Shown here piece by piece: positions 17,198-25,271 of a stretch of DNA of 64,000 nucleotides. How positions within the stretch are numbered: the stretch's first letter is position 1; every line of letters begins with the position of its first letter. Below the pieces are notes generated by a model. That model ran no database searches, had not been told where the DNA came from, and saw nothing but the letters and a program-made list of their open reading frames with translations. The position numbers and the translations under genes are program-made. The stretch is from Kluyvera ascorbata_C (GTDB taxonomy: Bacteria > Pseudomonadota > Gammaproteobacteria > Enterobacterales > Enterobacteriaceae), in the NCBI RefSeq assembly GCF_044197065.1, contig NZ_JBIQOI010000009.1, positions 62,001 to 126,000 of the forward strand. The letters run 5' to 3'.

Positions 17198-18472
17198 TTA
17201 TTCGCCAGATGCCTGCTGCGCTTCCGGCTTGCCGTAAATCAGCAGCGGTTCGCTTTGACCGGCAATCACCGACTCGTCGATAACCACTTTCTCAACGTCT
17301 TCCATAGAAGGCAGATCGTACATGGTTTCGAGCAGCGCGGCTTCTACGATGGAACGCAGACCACGAGCACCGGTTTTACGCGCCATCGCTTTCTTGGCGA
17401 TAGCGTCCAGCGCTTCGTCACGGAATTCCAGATCCACGCCTTCGAGGTTAAACAGCGCCTGATACTGCTTGGTCAGGGCGTTTTTCGGCTCTTTGAGGAT
17501 CTGAATCAGCGCTTCTTCGCTCAGTTCGGTCAGCGTTGCAACTACCGGCAGACGGCCGATGAACTCAGGGATCAGACCAAATTTGATCAGATCTTCTGGC
17601 TCAACCTGGGTCAGCAGTTCGCCTTCGCTGGCTTTATCCGTTTTCGATTTCACCGTCGCGCCAAAACCAATACCCGACCCCGTTTCCACGCGGTTGCCGA
17701 TCACTTTATCCAGACCGGCAAACGCGCCGCCGCAGATAAAGAGGATCTTAGAGGTATCAACCTGCAGGAACTCCTGCTGCGGATGCTTACGGCCACCCTG
17801 CGGCGGAACGGCCGCCACGGTGCCTTCAATCAGCTTCAGCAGCGCCTGCTGTACGCCTTCACCGGATACGTCGCGGGTGATTGACGGGTTGTCAGACTTA
17901 CGAGAAATCTTGTCGATTTCATCGATGTAAACAATACCGCGCTGTGCTTTCTGTACGTCGTAGTCGCACTTCTGCAGCAGCTTCTGAATAATGTTTTCAA
18001 CGTCTTCACCCACATAACCAGCTTCGGTCAGGGTGGTGGCATCGGCCATGGTGAACGGTACGTCCAGCAAGCGCGCCAGCGTTTCAGCCAGCAGCGTTTT
18101 ACCGGAACCGGTTGGGCCAATCAGCAGAATGTTACTTTTGCCGAGCTCAACACCGTTGTTGGTATCACCGTTACGCAGACGTTTGTAGTGGTTGTAGACC
18201 GCAACGGCCAGCACCTTTTTCGCCTGTTCCTGACCGATAACGTAGTCATCTAAGTGGTGGCGAATTTCGTGTGGCGTCGGCAGAGCACTGCGTTCACGAT
18301 GCGGCGCCACTTCTTTAATCTCTTCGCGAATGATGTCGTTACATAAGTCGACGCATTCGTCGCAGATATACACGGATGGGCCGGCGATGAGCTTACGCAC
18401 TTCGTGCTGGCTTTTGCCGCAAAAAGAGCAGTACAACAGTTTGCCCGAGCCATCTTTGCGTTTATCTGTCAT
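17198..18472 (-). CDS. clpX: ClpXP unfoldase subunit ClpX
   Basis: ClpX is the AAA+ hexameric unfoldase that feeds proteins to ClpP. The 424 residues match the family. The N-terminal zinc-binding domain has the four-cysteine set CSFC (15, 18) and CDEC (37, 40). The AAA+ module has Walker A GPTGSGKT near 120 and Walker B IVYIDEIDK. The pore loop GYVG and the IGF-type ClpP-docking loop (GSGIGFGA) are present. It lies about 134 bases after clpP on the same strand. Confidence 0.98.
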   Translation of the reverse strand: MTDKRKDGSGKLLYCSFCGKSQHEVRKLIAGPSVYICDECVDLCNDIIREEIKEVAPHRERSALPTPHEIRHHLDDYVIGQEQAKKVLAVAVYNHYKRLRNGDTNNGVELGKSNILLIGPTGSGKTLLAETLARLLDVPFTMADATTLTEAGYVGEDVENIIQKLLQKCDYDVQKAQRGIVYIDEIDKISRKSDNPSITRDVSGEGVQQALLKLIEGTVAAVPPQGGRKHPQQEFLQVDTSKILFICGGAFAGLDKVIGNRVETGSGIGFGATVKSKTDKASEGELLTQVEPEDLIKFGLIPEFIGRLPVVATLTELSEEALIQILKEPKNALTKQYQALFNLEGVDLEFRDEALDAIAKKAMARKTGARGLRSIVEAALLETMYDLPSMEDVEKVVIDESVIAGQSEPLLIYGKPEAQQASGE

Positions 18473-18606
18473 GAGTCAAAACCTCTTTTTAAGTTCTTTG
18501 TGCCGCATATGACGACGCAAATGCCATTCTTAAGCGCAAGCTGCTACGCAAGCGTTGTGCCGCCCTTAGTAGTATATACCGTGCAGCGGCACGTGCCGTC
18601 ATGACA

Positions 18607-19230
18607 TTAGTTACGCTGACTCAAAATTGAGTCAACCAGACCATACTCGACAGCTTCAGAAGCAGACAGGAAACGGTCACGTTCAGTGTCGCTCTCAATC
18701 TGCTCCAGCGATTTGCCGGTATGGTGCGCCATAAGCTCATTCATGCGTCCTTTCACCTTCAGGATCTCACGGGCGTGGATTTCGATATCCGTTGCCTGGC
18801 CCTGATAACCGCCCAGCGGCTGGTGAATCATTACGCGGGAGTTTGGCAAGCAGAAGCGCTTACCTTTTGCGCCTGCGGTCAGCAGGAACGCGCCCATAGA
18901 TGCCGCTTGCCCCATACAAATGGTGCTGACATCCGGCTTGATAAACTGCATGGTGTCATAAATAGACATCCCTGCGGTAATCACGCCACCTGGGGAGTTG
19001 ATGTATAAATAAATGTCTTTTTCCGGGTTTTCCGCTTCCAGAAACAGCATTTGCGCCACAATCAGGTTTGCCATGTGGTCTTCGACCTGACCGGTCAGAA
19101 AGATTACGCGCTCTTTAAGCAGACGGGAGTAGATATCAAAAGAACGTTCGCCACGTGAGGTCTGTTCAATGACCATCGGCACCAGGGCCATGTGGGGTGC
19201 AAAATTATCTCGTTCGCCACTGTATGACAT
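18607..19230 (-). CDS. clpP: ATP-dependent Clp protease proteolytic subunit ClpP
   Basis: ClpP is the tetradecameric serine protease chamber used by ClpX and ClpA. From the ATG at 19230, behind a CAGGAGA ribosome site, the precursor is 207 residues as in E. coli. The first 14 residues are the self-cleaved propeptide. The catalytic triad is Ser111 (GQAASMGA), His136 (MIHQPLGG) and Asp185. The open frame extends eleven codons further upstream, but that start lacks a ribosome site. A heat-shock promoter is visible upstream and clpX follows in the operon. Confidence 0.98.
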   Translation of the reverse strand: MSYSGERDNFAPHMALVPMVIEQTSRGERSFDIYSRLLKERVIFLTGQVEDHMANLIVAQMLFLEAENPEKDIYLYINSPGGVITAGMSIYDTMQFIKPDVSTICMGQAASMGAFLLTAGAKGKRFCLPNSRVMIHQPLGGYQGQATDIEIHAREILKVKGRMNELMAHHTGKSLEQIESDTERDRFLSASEAVEYGLVDSILSQRN

Positions 19231-19307
19231 TTCCGTCTCCTGGATAATAAATAAAATAGCCACAGCCTGCTAATTATAGAGATGCGGCGAGTGATTCGTT
19301 CCCTCAG

Positions 19308-19336
19308 TTATGGGTACGATCCTACCCTATTTCAAG
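19308..19336 (-). promoter_or_regulatory. Sigma-32 promoter of clpPX
   Basis: The minus strand has CTTGAAA (19336-19330), a 15-base spacer and CCCATAA (19314-19308). This matches the RpoH consensus and its position in E. coli clpP. It is about 80 bases upstream of the clpP ATG. Confidence 0.8.
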
Positions 19337-19410
19337 CATAACAATATTTTGTTGATACGCTAACACCGAAAAGCCGTTTTATCACGCAAGCTTTGGTTAT
19401 TGCTGCAATA

Positions 19411-19445
19411 AAAAAACCCGTCACCAAAAGGCAACGGGTTTTTTC
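19411..19445 (-). terminator. Terminator downstream of tig
   Basis: AACCCGT (19415-19421) and ACGGGTT (19434-19440) form the stem, with poly-T on the minus side and also TTTTTTC on the plus side. Confidence 0.85.
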
Positions 19446-19471
19446 TCAAAACCGTAAACCGGTAAGCGAAA

Positions 19472-20770
19472 TTACGCCTGCTGGTTCATCAGTTCATTGA
19501 AGGAAGTTGCTTTTTCAGTCACTTTCGCTTTTTCCAGAACCGCTTCAACAGCCTGTTCTTCCAGAGCGACACTGCGCATGTTTTCCATCAGCTCTTTGTT
19601 TTTGCTGTAGAATTCAATAACTTCTTTCGGATCTTCGTAGGCAGAAGCCATTTCTTCGATCAGGGTAGCAACGCGTGCTTCGTCAGCTTTCAGCTCGTGG
19701 GTACGAATCACTTCGCCCAGCAGCAGGCCAACAACTACGCGGCGTTTCGCCTGCTCTTCGAACAGTTCGCGAGGCAGTTCCATCGCTTGCTGCTGGTTGC
19801 CACCGAAGCGCTGTGCAGCCTGGCGACGCAGAACGTCGATTTCGCTGTCGATCAGGGCAGCAGGAACGTCGATTTCGTTCGCTTTAACCAGACCTTCGAT
19901 TGCCTGAGATTTAACGCGGTTACGTACCGCGCCTTTCAGTTCGCGTTCCATGTTTTTACGCACTTCAGCGCGCAGGCCTTCAACGGAACCATCTTCAACG
20001 CCGAAACGTTTGATGAATTCAGCAGTCAGTTCTGGCAGCTCACGCTCTTCAACTTTCTTCAGGGTAATCGCGAATTTAGCCGCTTTACCTTTCAGGTTTT
20101 CTGCGTGGTATTCTTCTGGGAAGGTGACGTCGATAACGAACTCTTCGCCTGCTTTGTGACCTTTGATACCGTCTTCAAAGCCTGGGATCATACGACCCTG
20201 ACCCATTGCCAGTACGAAATCAGTCGCTTTGCCGCCTTCGAATTCTTCGCCGTCTACGGAGCCGGAGAAGTCAACGGTAACGCGGTCTTCAGCGTCAACA
20301 ACGCCGTCTTTGTCTTTCCAGGTTGCCTGCTGCTTACGCAGAGTATCCAGCATGCCGTCAACGTCAGCTTCGGTCACTTCAACAACTGGTTTTTCAACTT
20401 CGATAGCGTCCAGACCCTGCAGTTCAACTTCTGGGTACACTTCGAATTCTACTGCGTAGGTGAAATCTTCACCCAGCTTGTATTCACCTGGAACGTAGTT
20501 AGGCGCGCCAGCTGGATTGATTTTCTCTTTGATGATCGCGTCAACGAAGTTACGGCTCATCAGGTCACCCAGCACGTCCTGACGCACGGAAGCGCCATAA
20601 CGCTGAGCAACAACATTCATCGGTACTTTACCTTTACGGAAACCGTCAATGCGTACTTTTTTCGCTACGTTGACCAGCTCGCTTTTTACAGCGGTCTCGA
20701 TGCTGTCAGCAGCGATAGTAATCGTTACACGGCGGCCAAGGCCCTGAGTGGTTTCAACTGAAACTTGCAT
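19472..20770 (-). CDS. tig: Trigger factor (ribosome-associated chaperone)
   Basis: Trigger factor is the ribosome-docked cytosolic chaperone and prolyl isomerase that meets nascent chains. The 432-residue protein has the N-terminal ribosome-binding domain with the signature loop GFRKGKVPM (about 43-51), the FKBP-type PPIase domain (about 150-245, beginning AEDRVTVDFSGSVDGEEF) and the C-terminal arm domain. The ATG at 20770 starts the usual MQVSVETTQGLGRR. It is transcribed alone, with a promoter about 140 bases upstream and a terminator behind. Confidence 0.98.
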   Translation of the reverse strand: MQVSVETTQGLGRRVTITIAADSIETAVKSELVNVAKKVRIDGFRKGKVPMNVVAQRYGASVRQDVLGDLMSRNFVDAIIKEKINPAGAPNYVPGEYKLGEDFTYAVEFEVYPEVELQGLDAIEVEKPVVEVTEADVDGMLDTLRKQQATWKDKDGVVDAEDRVTVDFSGSVDGEEFEGGKATDFVLAMGQGRMIPGFEDGIKGHKAGEEFVIDVTFPEEYHAENLKGKAAKFAITLKKVEERELPELTAEFIKRFGVEDGSVEGLRAEVRKNMERELKGAVRNRVKSQAIEGLVKANEIDVPAALIDSEIDVLRRQAAQRFGGNQQQAMELPRELFEEQAKRRVVVGLLLGEVIRTHELKADEARVATLIEEMASAYEDPKEVIEFYSKNKELMENMRSVALEEQAVEAVLEKAKVTEKATSFNELMNQQA

Positions 20771-20919
20771 CTTGTTACCTCAAAAAAATCACAGTGCTCG
20801 GTCAACTCTACTCCGCAAGCTCGAAAAGCTGGCGTTGCGGACCTGGGATGCTCTCGTAATCAATCACATTCCCTGTCGTCAGAATCATCCCGAAGACATT
20901 CCGAAAAATAAGACGCAGC

Positions 20920-20948
20920 ATTATAGCGGCATCACTTTTATGAGTCGA
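20920..20948 (-). promoter_or_regulatory. Sigma-70 promoter of tig
   Basis: The minus strand shows TCGACT (20948-20943), a 17-base spacer and a perfect TATAAT (20925-20920). The -35 box matches four of six consensus bases. Confidence 0.75.
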
Positions 20949-21041
20949 GAACGGTTATCACGCGTTGCTGCGGCATTTTTCACAATTCCCGGCTAATTTT
21001 TGTCTGAACGCTGTCGAATGTGCTCAAAATTCAGACAAAAC

Positions 21042-21063
21042 AAAACGGCCCGCAGGCCGTTTT
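21042..21063 (-). terminator. Terminator downstream of bolA
   Basis: AAAACGGCC (21042-21050) and GGCCGTTTT (21055-21063) form a nine-pair stem with a four-base loop, ending in TTTT on both strands. Confidence 0.8.
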
Positions 21064-21116
21064 CTCATAATCTGTACGCAACATACTGGAAAAGTTCCGT
21101 GTTGCAAATGCCTTTT

Positions 21117-21434
21117 CTACGCGATAGTGCCCGCTCCGCGGCATGGCGGTGAGGTTATGACGGTATCTTGCAAACCTTCCCACTCTTTTCGCGTGTAAGT
21201 ATGCAATGCCAGCGCATGGACGGTGGACGCAAACTCCTCTGTTAACGTTCCGTAGATCATCCGATGACGATTCAGAAAGCGTTCCCCGGTAAACTTATCG
21301 CTCACCAGCACAACTTTAAAGTGGCTCTCAGAGCCGGCCGGTACGTTGTGGCGGTAGCTTTCGTCTACGACTTCCAGGAAAACAGGTTCAAACGCTGCCC
21401 TCAGTTTTTCTTCGATTTGTTCACGCATCATCAT
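21117..21434 (-). CDS. bolA: DNA-binding transcriptional regulator BolA
   Basis: BolA is the 105-residue stress-induced morphogene product. It acts as a transcription factor and as a partner of monothiol glutaredoxin in [2Fe-2S] handling. The class II KH-like fold is complete with the HRMIYGTL and VHALALHTYT segments; the conserved His in HALALH is the cluster ligand candidate. Three ATGs stand in a row at 21434, 21431 and 21428. The first is seven bases after GGAGGAG and gives the E. coli length. It is a single-gene unit. Confidence 0.96.
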   Translation of the reverse strand: MMMREQIEEKLRAAFEPVFLEVVDESYRHNVPAGSESHFKVVLVSDKFTGERFLNRHRMIYGTLTEEFASTVHALALHTYTRKEWEGLQDTVITSPPCRGAGTIA

Positions 21435-21731
21435 GATATTACTCCTCCGACAACGTTAAGATGCCGCCTATCCCTTTAAATGTTAGCCGCTTTTACTGAT
21501 TCCATTACACGAAGGCAACAAAAAATTAGCGTTCGCGCCCTTTTATTTGTCAAGTAGATGAAGTTAACGTCTTTTACAATCGCTTCTCATCTGAAATCCT
21601 GCCACAGATTGTTCACGCGTGCAGAAAAACACCAACACGATGAAATTACATGCGTTGCCTACTTCCCCTGACCGATGGCGATGTTATGATGGCGGGAATT
21701 TTCAGTAAACAATGCGTTTGAGACCCCTAAC

Positions 21732-22310
21732 ATGTTAAAAAAAATCCTCTTCCCACTGGTAGCACTGTTTATGCTGGCAGGATGCGCAACGCCTCCAACC
21801 ACGGTTGAAGTGTCGCCAAAAATCACTCTGCCTCAGCAAGATCCAAGCCTGATGGGCGTCACCGTTAGCATCACCGGTGCCGACCAGCGTCAGGATCAGG
21901 CGCTGGCCAAAGTCACTCGTAACAACCAGCTGGTCACGCTGACCGCTTCCCGTGACCTACGTTTCCTGATGCAGGAAGTACTGGAAAAACAGATGACCGC
22001 ACGCGGTTATATGATTGGCCCGAACGGAGCGGTTAACCTGCAGATTATCGTTAATCAGCTGTACGCCGACGTTTCCCAAGGTAACGTGCGTTACAACATC
22101 TCTACCAAAGCCGACATCGCCATCATCGCGACCGCCGCTAACGGTAATAAGATGACTAAAAACTACCGTTCTAACTACTCCGTTGAAGGCGCATTCCAGG
22201 CTTCCAACAAGAACATTTCCGATACCGTTGATAGCGTGCTGGGCGATACCATCGCCGATATGGCACAGGACACCTCTATCCACGATTTCATCAAACAGAA
22301 CGCACGCTAA
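21732..22310 (+). CDS. yajG: Predicted lipoprotein YajG
   Basis: The product is a 192-residue outer-membrane-type lipoprotein. The signal peptide ends in a clear lipobox LAGC with Cys18, followed by ATPP, with no Asp at +2, so outer-membrane sorting is expected. The body is the uncharacterised YajG family domain. It is upstream of ampG with 45 bases between, and the two likely share a transcript, as in E. coli. The role is unknown; by gene neighbourhood it may relate to cell-wall recycling. Confidence 0.93.
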   Translation: MLKKILFPLVALFMLAGCATPPTTVEVSPKITLPQQDPSLMGVTVSITGADQRQDQALAKVTRNNQLVTLTASRDLRFLMQEVLEKQMTARGYMIGPNGAVNLQIIVNQLYADVSQGNVRYNISTKADIAIIATAANGNKMTKNYRSNYSVEGAFQASNKNISDTVDSVLGDTIADMAQDTSIHDFIKQNAR

Positions 22311-22319
22311 TCCCGTCAC

Positions 22320-22341
22320 AGACCCGGCTTCGGCCGGGTCT
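22320..22341 (+). terminator. Hairpin between yajG and ampG (attenuator-like)
   Basis: AGACCCGGC (22320-22328) pairs with GCCGGGTCT (22333-22341) around a TTCG loop. No T run follows, so it is more likely an mRNA-stabilising or partial-attenuation hairpin than a full terminator. Confidence 0.5.
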
Positions 22342-22355
22342 GCACGAATAAAACT

Positions 22356-23831
22356 ATGTCTGGTCACTATCTCCGTATTTTTCAGCAACCGAAATCAGCC
22401 ATTCTGCTGATTCTTGGCTTTGCTTCCGGCTTACCGCTCGCCCTGACCTCAGGGACGCTGCAGGCATGGATGACGGTCGAAAATATCGATCTGAAAACCA
22501 TTGGTTTCTTCTCGCTAGTCGGCCAGGCATACGTCTTTAAGTTTCTGTGGTCCCCGGTCATGGACCGCTATACGCCGCCGTTTTTAGGGCGCCGTCGCGG
22601 CTGGCTATTAACGACCCAATGTTTACTGCTTATCGCCATCGCCGCGATGGGTTTTCTTGAGCCCTCCACACAACTGCGTTGGATGGCGGCGCTGGCGGTG
22701 ATTATCGCCTTCTGCTCCGCGTCGCAGGATATCGTCTTCGATGCCTGGAAAACCGACGTGCTTCCGGCAGAAGAACGCGGTGCTGGGGCGGCGATCAGCG
22801 TGCTGGGCTACCGCCTCGGGATGCTGGTTTCCGGCGGATTAGCGCTGTGGCTGGCTGATAAATGGCTTGGTTGGCAGGGCATGTACTGGCTGATGGCCGC
22901 GCTGCTGGTGCCTTGTATCATTGCCACGCTGCTGGCGCCTGAACCCAGCGACGTGATTCCGGTACCGAAAAGCCTTGAGCAGGCGGTTGTTGCTCCATTA
23001 AAGGACTTCTTCGGCCGAAATAATGCCTGGCTTATCCTGCTGCTTATCGTGATGTACAAACTGGGCGATGCCTTCGCCATGAGCCTGACGACTACCTTCC
23101 TCATTCGCGGCGTCGGATTTGACGCAGGACAGGTGGGGATGGTCAACAAAACCCTCGGCCTGTTTGCGACGATCGTCGGCGCGCTCTATGGTGGCGTGTT
23201 GATGCAGCGCCTGACGTTGTTCCGCGCGCTGCTGATATTCGGCATTTTACAGGGCGTGTCTAACGCCGGTTATTGGGCGCTCTCGGTCACCGATAAACAT
23301 ATTTATTCCATGGCAGCCGCGGTCTTCTTTGAAAACCTGTGCGGTGGTATGGGGACGGCCGCATTCGTCGCGCTGTTGATGACGCTGTGTAATAAGTCGT
23401 TTTCAGCGACCCAGTTTGCGCTCTTGTCGGCACTCTCCGCCGTGGGGCGTGTCTACGTTGGCCCAATTGCCGGCTGGTTTGTCGAAGCGCACGGCTGGCC
23501 CACGTTCTATCTTTTCTCTGTTATTGCCGCCGTACCGGGCATTTTACTGCTGCTTATCTGCCGACAGACCCTGGAATACACTCAGAAAACCGAGCTGTTT
23601 ATGCCACGTGATAGCTACGCTGGTGCCTACCGCTTTGCGCTGCGACTGCTGCTTTTAGGTACCGCGCTGTTGGGTATCTGGTTGGTAATGCTAATTACGA
23701 ATGCCCTGAACCTCACCGCACTTGAATGGTCCGGAATCGTACTCGAAGTCGGGGTGCTGATTGCCTTTGTTGGCATCGTGTTTGGTTGTCTGCTGGACTA
23801 TCTTGCTCTGCGTAAAACACAGTTCCGATAA
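22356..23831 (+). CDS. ampG: Muropeptide permease AmpG
   Basis: AmpG is the inner-membrane MFS transporter that imports GlcNAc-1,6-anhydroMurNAc peptides during peptidoglycan recycling. Through them it controls inducible AmpC beta-lactamase where ampR-ampC is present. The 491-residue protein has about 14 predicted membrane helices, with MFS loop motif DRYTPPFLGRRRGW between helices 2 and 3 and the conserved DIVFDAWKTDVL segment. The length equals E. coli AmpG. Confidence 0.96.
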   Translation: MSGHYLRIFQQPKSAILLILGFASGLPLALTSGTLQAWMTVENIDLKTIGFFSLVGQAYVFKFLWSPVMDRYTPPFLGRRRGWLLTTQCLLLIAIAAMGFLEPSTQLRWMAALAVIIAFCSASQDIVFDAWKTDVLPAEERGAGAAISVLGYRLGMLVSGGLALWLADKWLGWQGMYWLMAALLVPCIIATLLAPEPSDVIPVPKSLEQAVVAPLKDFFGRNNAWLILLLIVMYKLGDAFAMSLTTTFLIRGVGFDAGQVGMVNKTLGLFATIVGALYGGVLMQRLTLFRALLIFGILQGVSNAGYWALSVTDKHIYSMAAAVFFENLCGGMGTAAFVALLMTLCNKSFSATQFALLSALSAVGRVYVGPIAGWFVEAHGWPTFYLFSVIAAVPGILLLLICRQTLEYTQKTELFMPRDSYAGAYRFALRLLLLGTALLGIWLVMLITNALNLTALEWSGIVLEVGVLIAFVGIVFGCLLDYLALRKTQFR

Positions 23832-24304
23832 AATAAGATGAAAATGTGAAAACTACGTTGTAATCACTATCCGTAATAATAACCCGTGCATCGTATGTAA
23901 AAAAAAATATTTGTGCTTTTGTGCGCTTTAGAATTCTGGAAATTATTGGAACGTGTAAAATGCGCTTTATTTCTTTAACCGATTCAGCACCAGAGTAATT
24001 AATTTTTCGTTTTTTAATTGTCTTTTTTTTGATGATTAATTGTTAATTATTTGTATATTTTTGACAATGGTTATACCAATTGCCACCTCACACCCTTCCT
24101 CATACCCCCTTTCGTTATAACGCCCGTCAGATGGGCTTTCCGCTCGAAAAACCGACACATTTGGCAACATCTGTGACAGGTGCGGCAGAACCCGGTAACA
24201 CATAACTGACAGAGTCCTAATGATGTTTACAGTAATGTAACCTTCCCGTAAAATGACCCCACACTTTAAACGCCACCAACACCCCGTGGAATTGAGGTCG
24301 TTAC
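23832..24304. other. A/T-rich regulatory region upstream of cyoABCDE
   Basis: The 473-base gap contains no supported gene. It is markedly A/T-rich from about 23,850 to 24,080. It includes a GATTAATTGTTAATTA stretch at 24034-24049, which resembles tandem ArcA half-sites (GTTAATTA). The best promoter is at 24226-24254. Known cyo regulation by ArcA and Fnr in E. coli makes the resemblance relevant, but the sites are far from the promoter. Confidence 0.5.
24226..24254 (+). promoter_or_regulatory. Sigma-70 promoter of cyoABCDE
   Basis: TTTACA (24226-24231), a 17-base spacer and TAAAAT (24249-24254) give five of six consensus matches in each box. The cyoA start is about 50 bases downstream. Confidence 0.8.
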
Positions 24305-25252
24305 ATGAGACTCAGGAAATACAATAAAAACTTGGGATGGTTGTCATTAATCGCCGGCACTGTATTACTCAGTGGCTGTGATTCTGCACTTCTTGACCCC
24401 AAAGGACAGATTGGACTGGAGCAGCGTTCGCTGATTCTGACGGCTTTCGGCCTGATGATGATCGTCGTAATCCCGGCCGTCTTAATGGCCGTTGGTTTCG
24501 CCTGGAAGTATCGTGCGAGCAATAAAGATGCGAAGTATAGCCCGAACTGGTCACACTCCAATAAAGTGGAAGCTGTGGTCTGGACCGTGCCAATTCTTAT
24601 CATCATCTTCCTCGCCGTACTGACCTGGAAAACCACTCACGCTTTAGAACCGAGCAAACCGCTAGCCCATGATGAGAAACCAATCACTATCGAAGTGGTT
24701 TCTATGGACTGGAAATGGTTCTTCATCTACCCGGAGCAGGGCATTGCTACCGTTAACGAAATCGCCTTCCCGGCGAACGTTCCGGTGCAGTTCAAAGTGA
24801 CCTCTAACTCCGTGATGAACTCCTTCTTTATCCCGCGTCTGGGCAGCCAGATTTACGCAATGGCCGGTATGCAGACCAACCTGCATCTGATCGCTAACGA
24901 AGCAGGTATCTACGACGGTATCTCTGCTAGCTACAGCGGCCAGGGCTTCTCTGGAATGAAGTTCAAAGCCATTGCAACGCCGGATCGTGCCGCATTCGAT
25001 CAGTGGGTCGCGAAAGCGAAACAATCTCCGAACACCATGGATGACATGGCCACCTTCGAGAAATTGGCTGCACCGAGCGAATACAACAAGGTGGAGTACT
25101 TCTCCAGCGTGAAACCAGATTTGTTTAAAGCAGTAACCAGCAAATTCATGGATCACGGCAAGAGCATGGACATGACCAAACCAGAAGGCGAACACGCATC
25201 GCACGAAGGAATGGAAGGCATGGACATGAGCCACGCGGAATCCGCTCACTAA
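24305..25252 (+). CDS. cyoA: Cytochrome bo3 ubiquinol oxidase subunit II
   Basis: CyoA is subunit II of the proton-pumping cytochrome bo3 oxidase in the inner membrane. The 315 residues begin with a lipoprotein signal ending LLSGC (lipidated Cys25). Two membrane helices follow (about 45-70 and 90-110), then a periplasmic cupredoxin-like domain that lacks the CuA ligands, as expected of a quinol oxidase. The C-terminal tail is rich in Met and His (MDHGKSMDMT, HEGMEGMDMSHAESAH), typical for enteric CyoA. It is the first gene of cyoABCDE. Confidence 0.97.
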   Translation: MRLRKYNKNLGWLSLIAGTVLLSGCDSALLDPKGQIGLEQRSLILTAFGLMMIVVIPAVLMAVGFAWKYRASNKDAKYSPNWSHSNKVEAVVWTVPILIIIFLAVLTWKTTHALEPSKPLAHDEKPITIEVVSMDWKWFFIYPEQGIATVNEIAFPANVPVQFKVTSNSVMNSFFIPRLGSQIYAMAGMQTNLHLIANEAGIYDGISASYSGQGFSGMKFKAIATPDRAAFDQWVAKAKQSPNTMDDMATFEKLAAPSEYNKVEYFSSVKPDLFKAVTSKFMDHGKSMDMTKPEGEHASHEGMEGMDMSHAESAH

Positions 25253-25271
25253 GGGGCCGAGGAAGAATACG

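Larger units (their letters stand above)
20771..21116. other. Intergenic region between tig and bolA
   Basis: This 346-base stretch has no gene that I can support. It contains the long tig leader (about 140 bases), the tig promoter at 20920-20948 and a terminator hairpin for bolA at 21042-21063. Confidence 0.6.
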
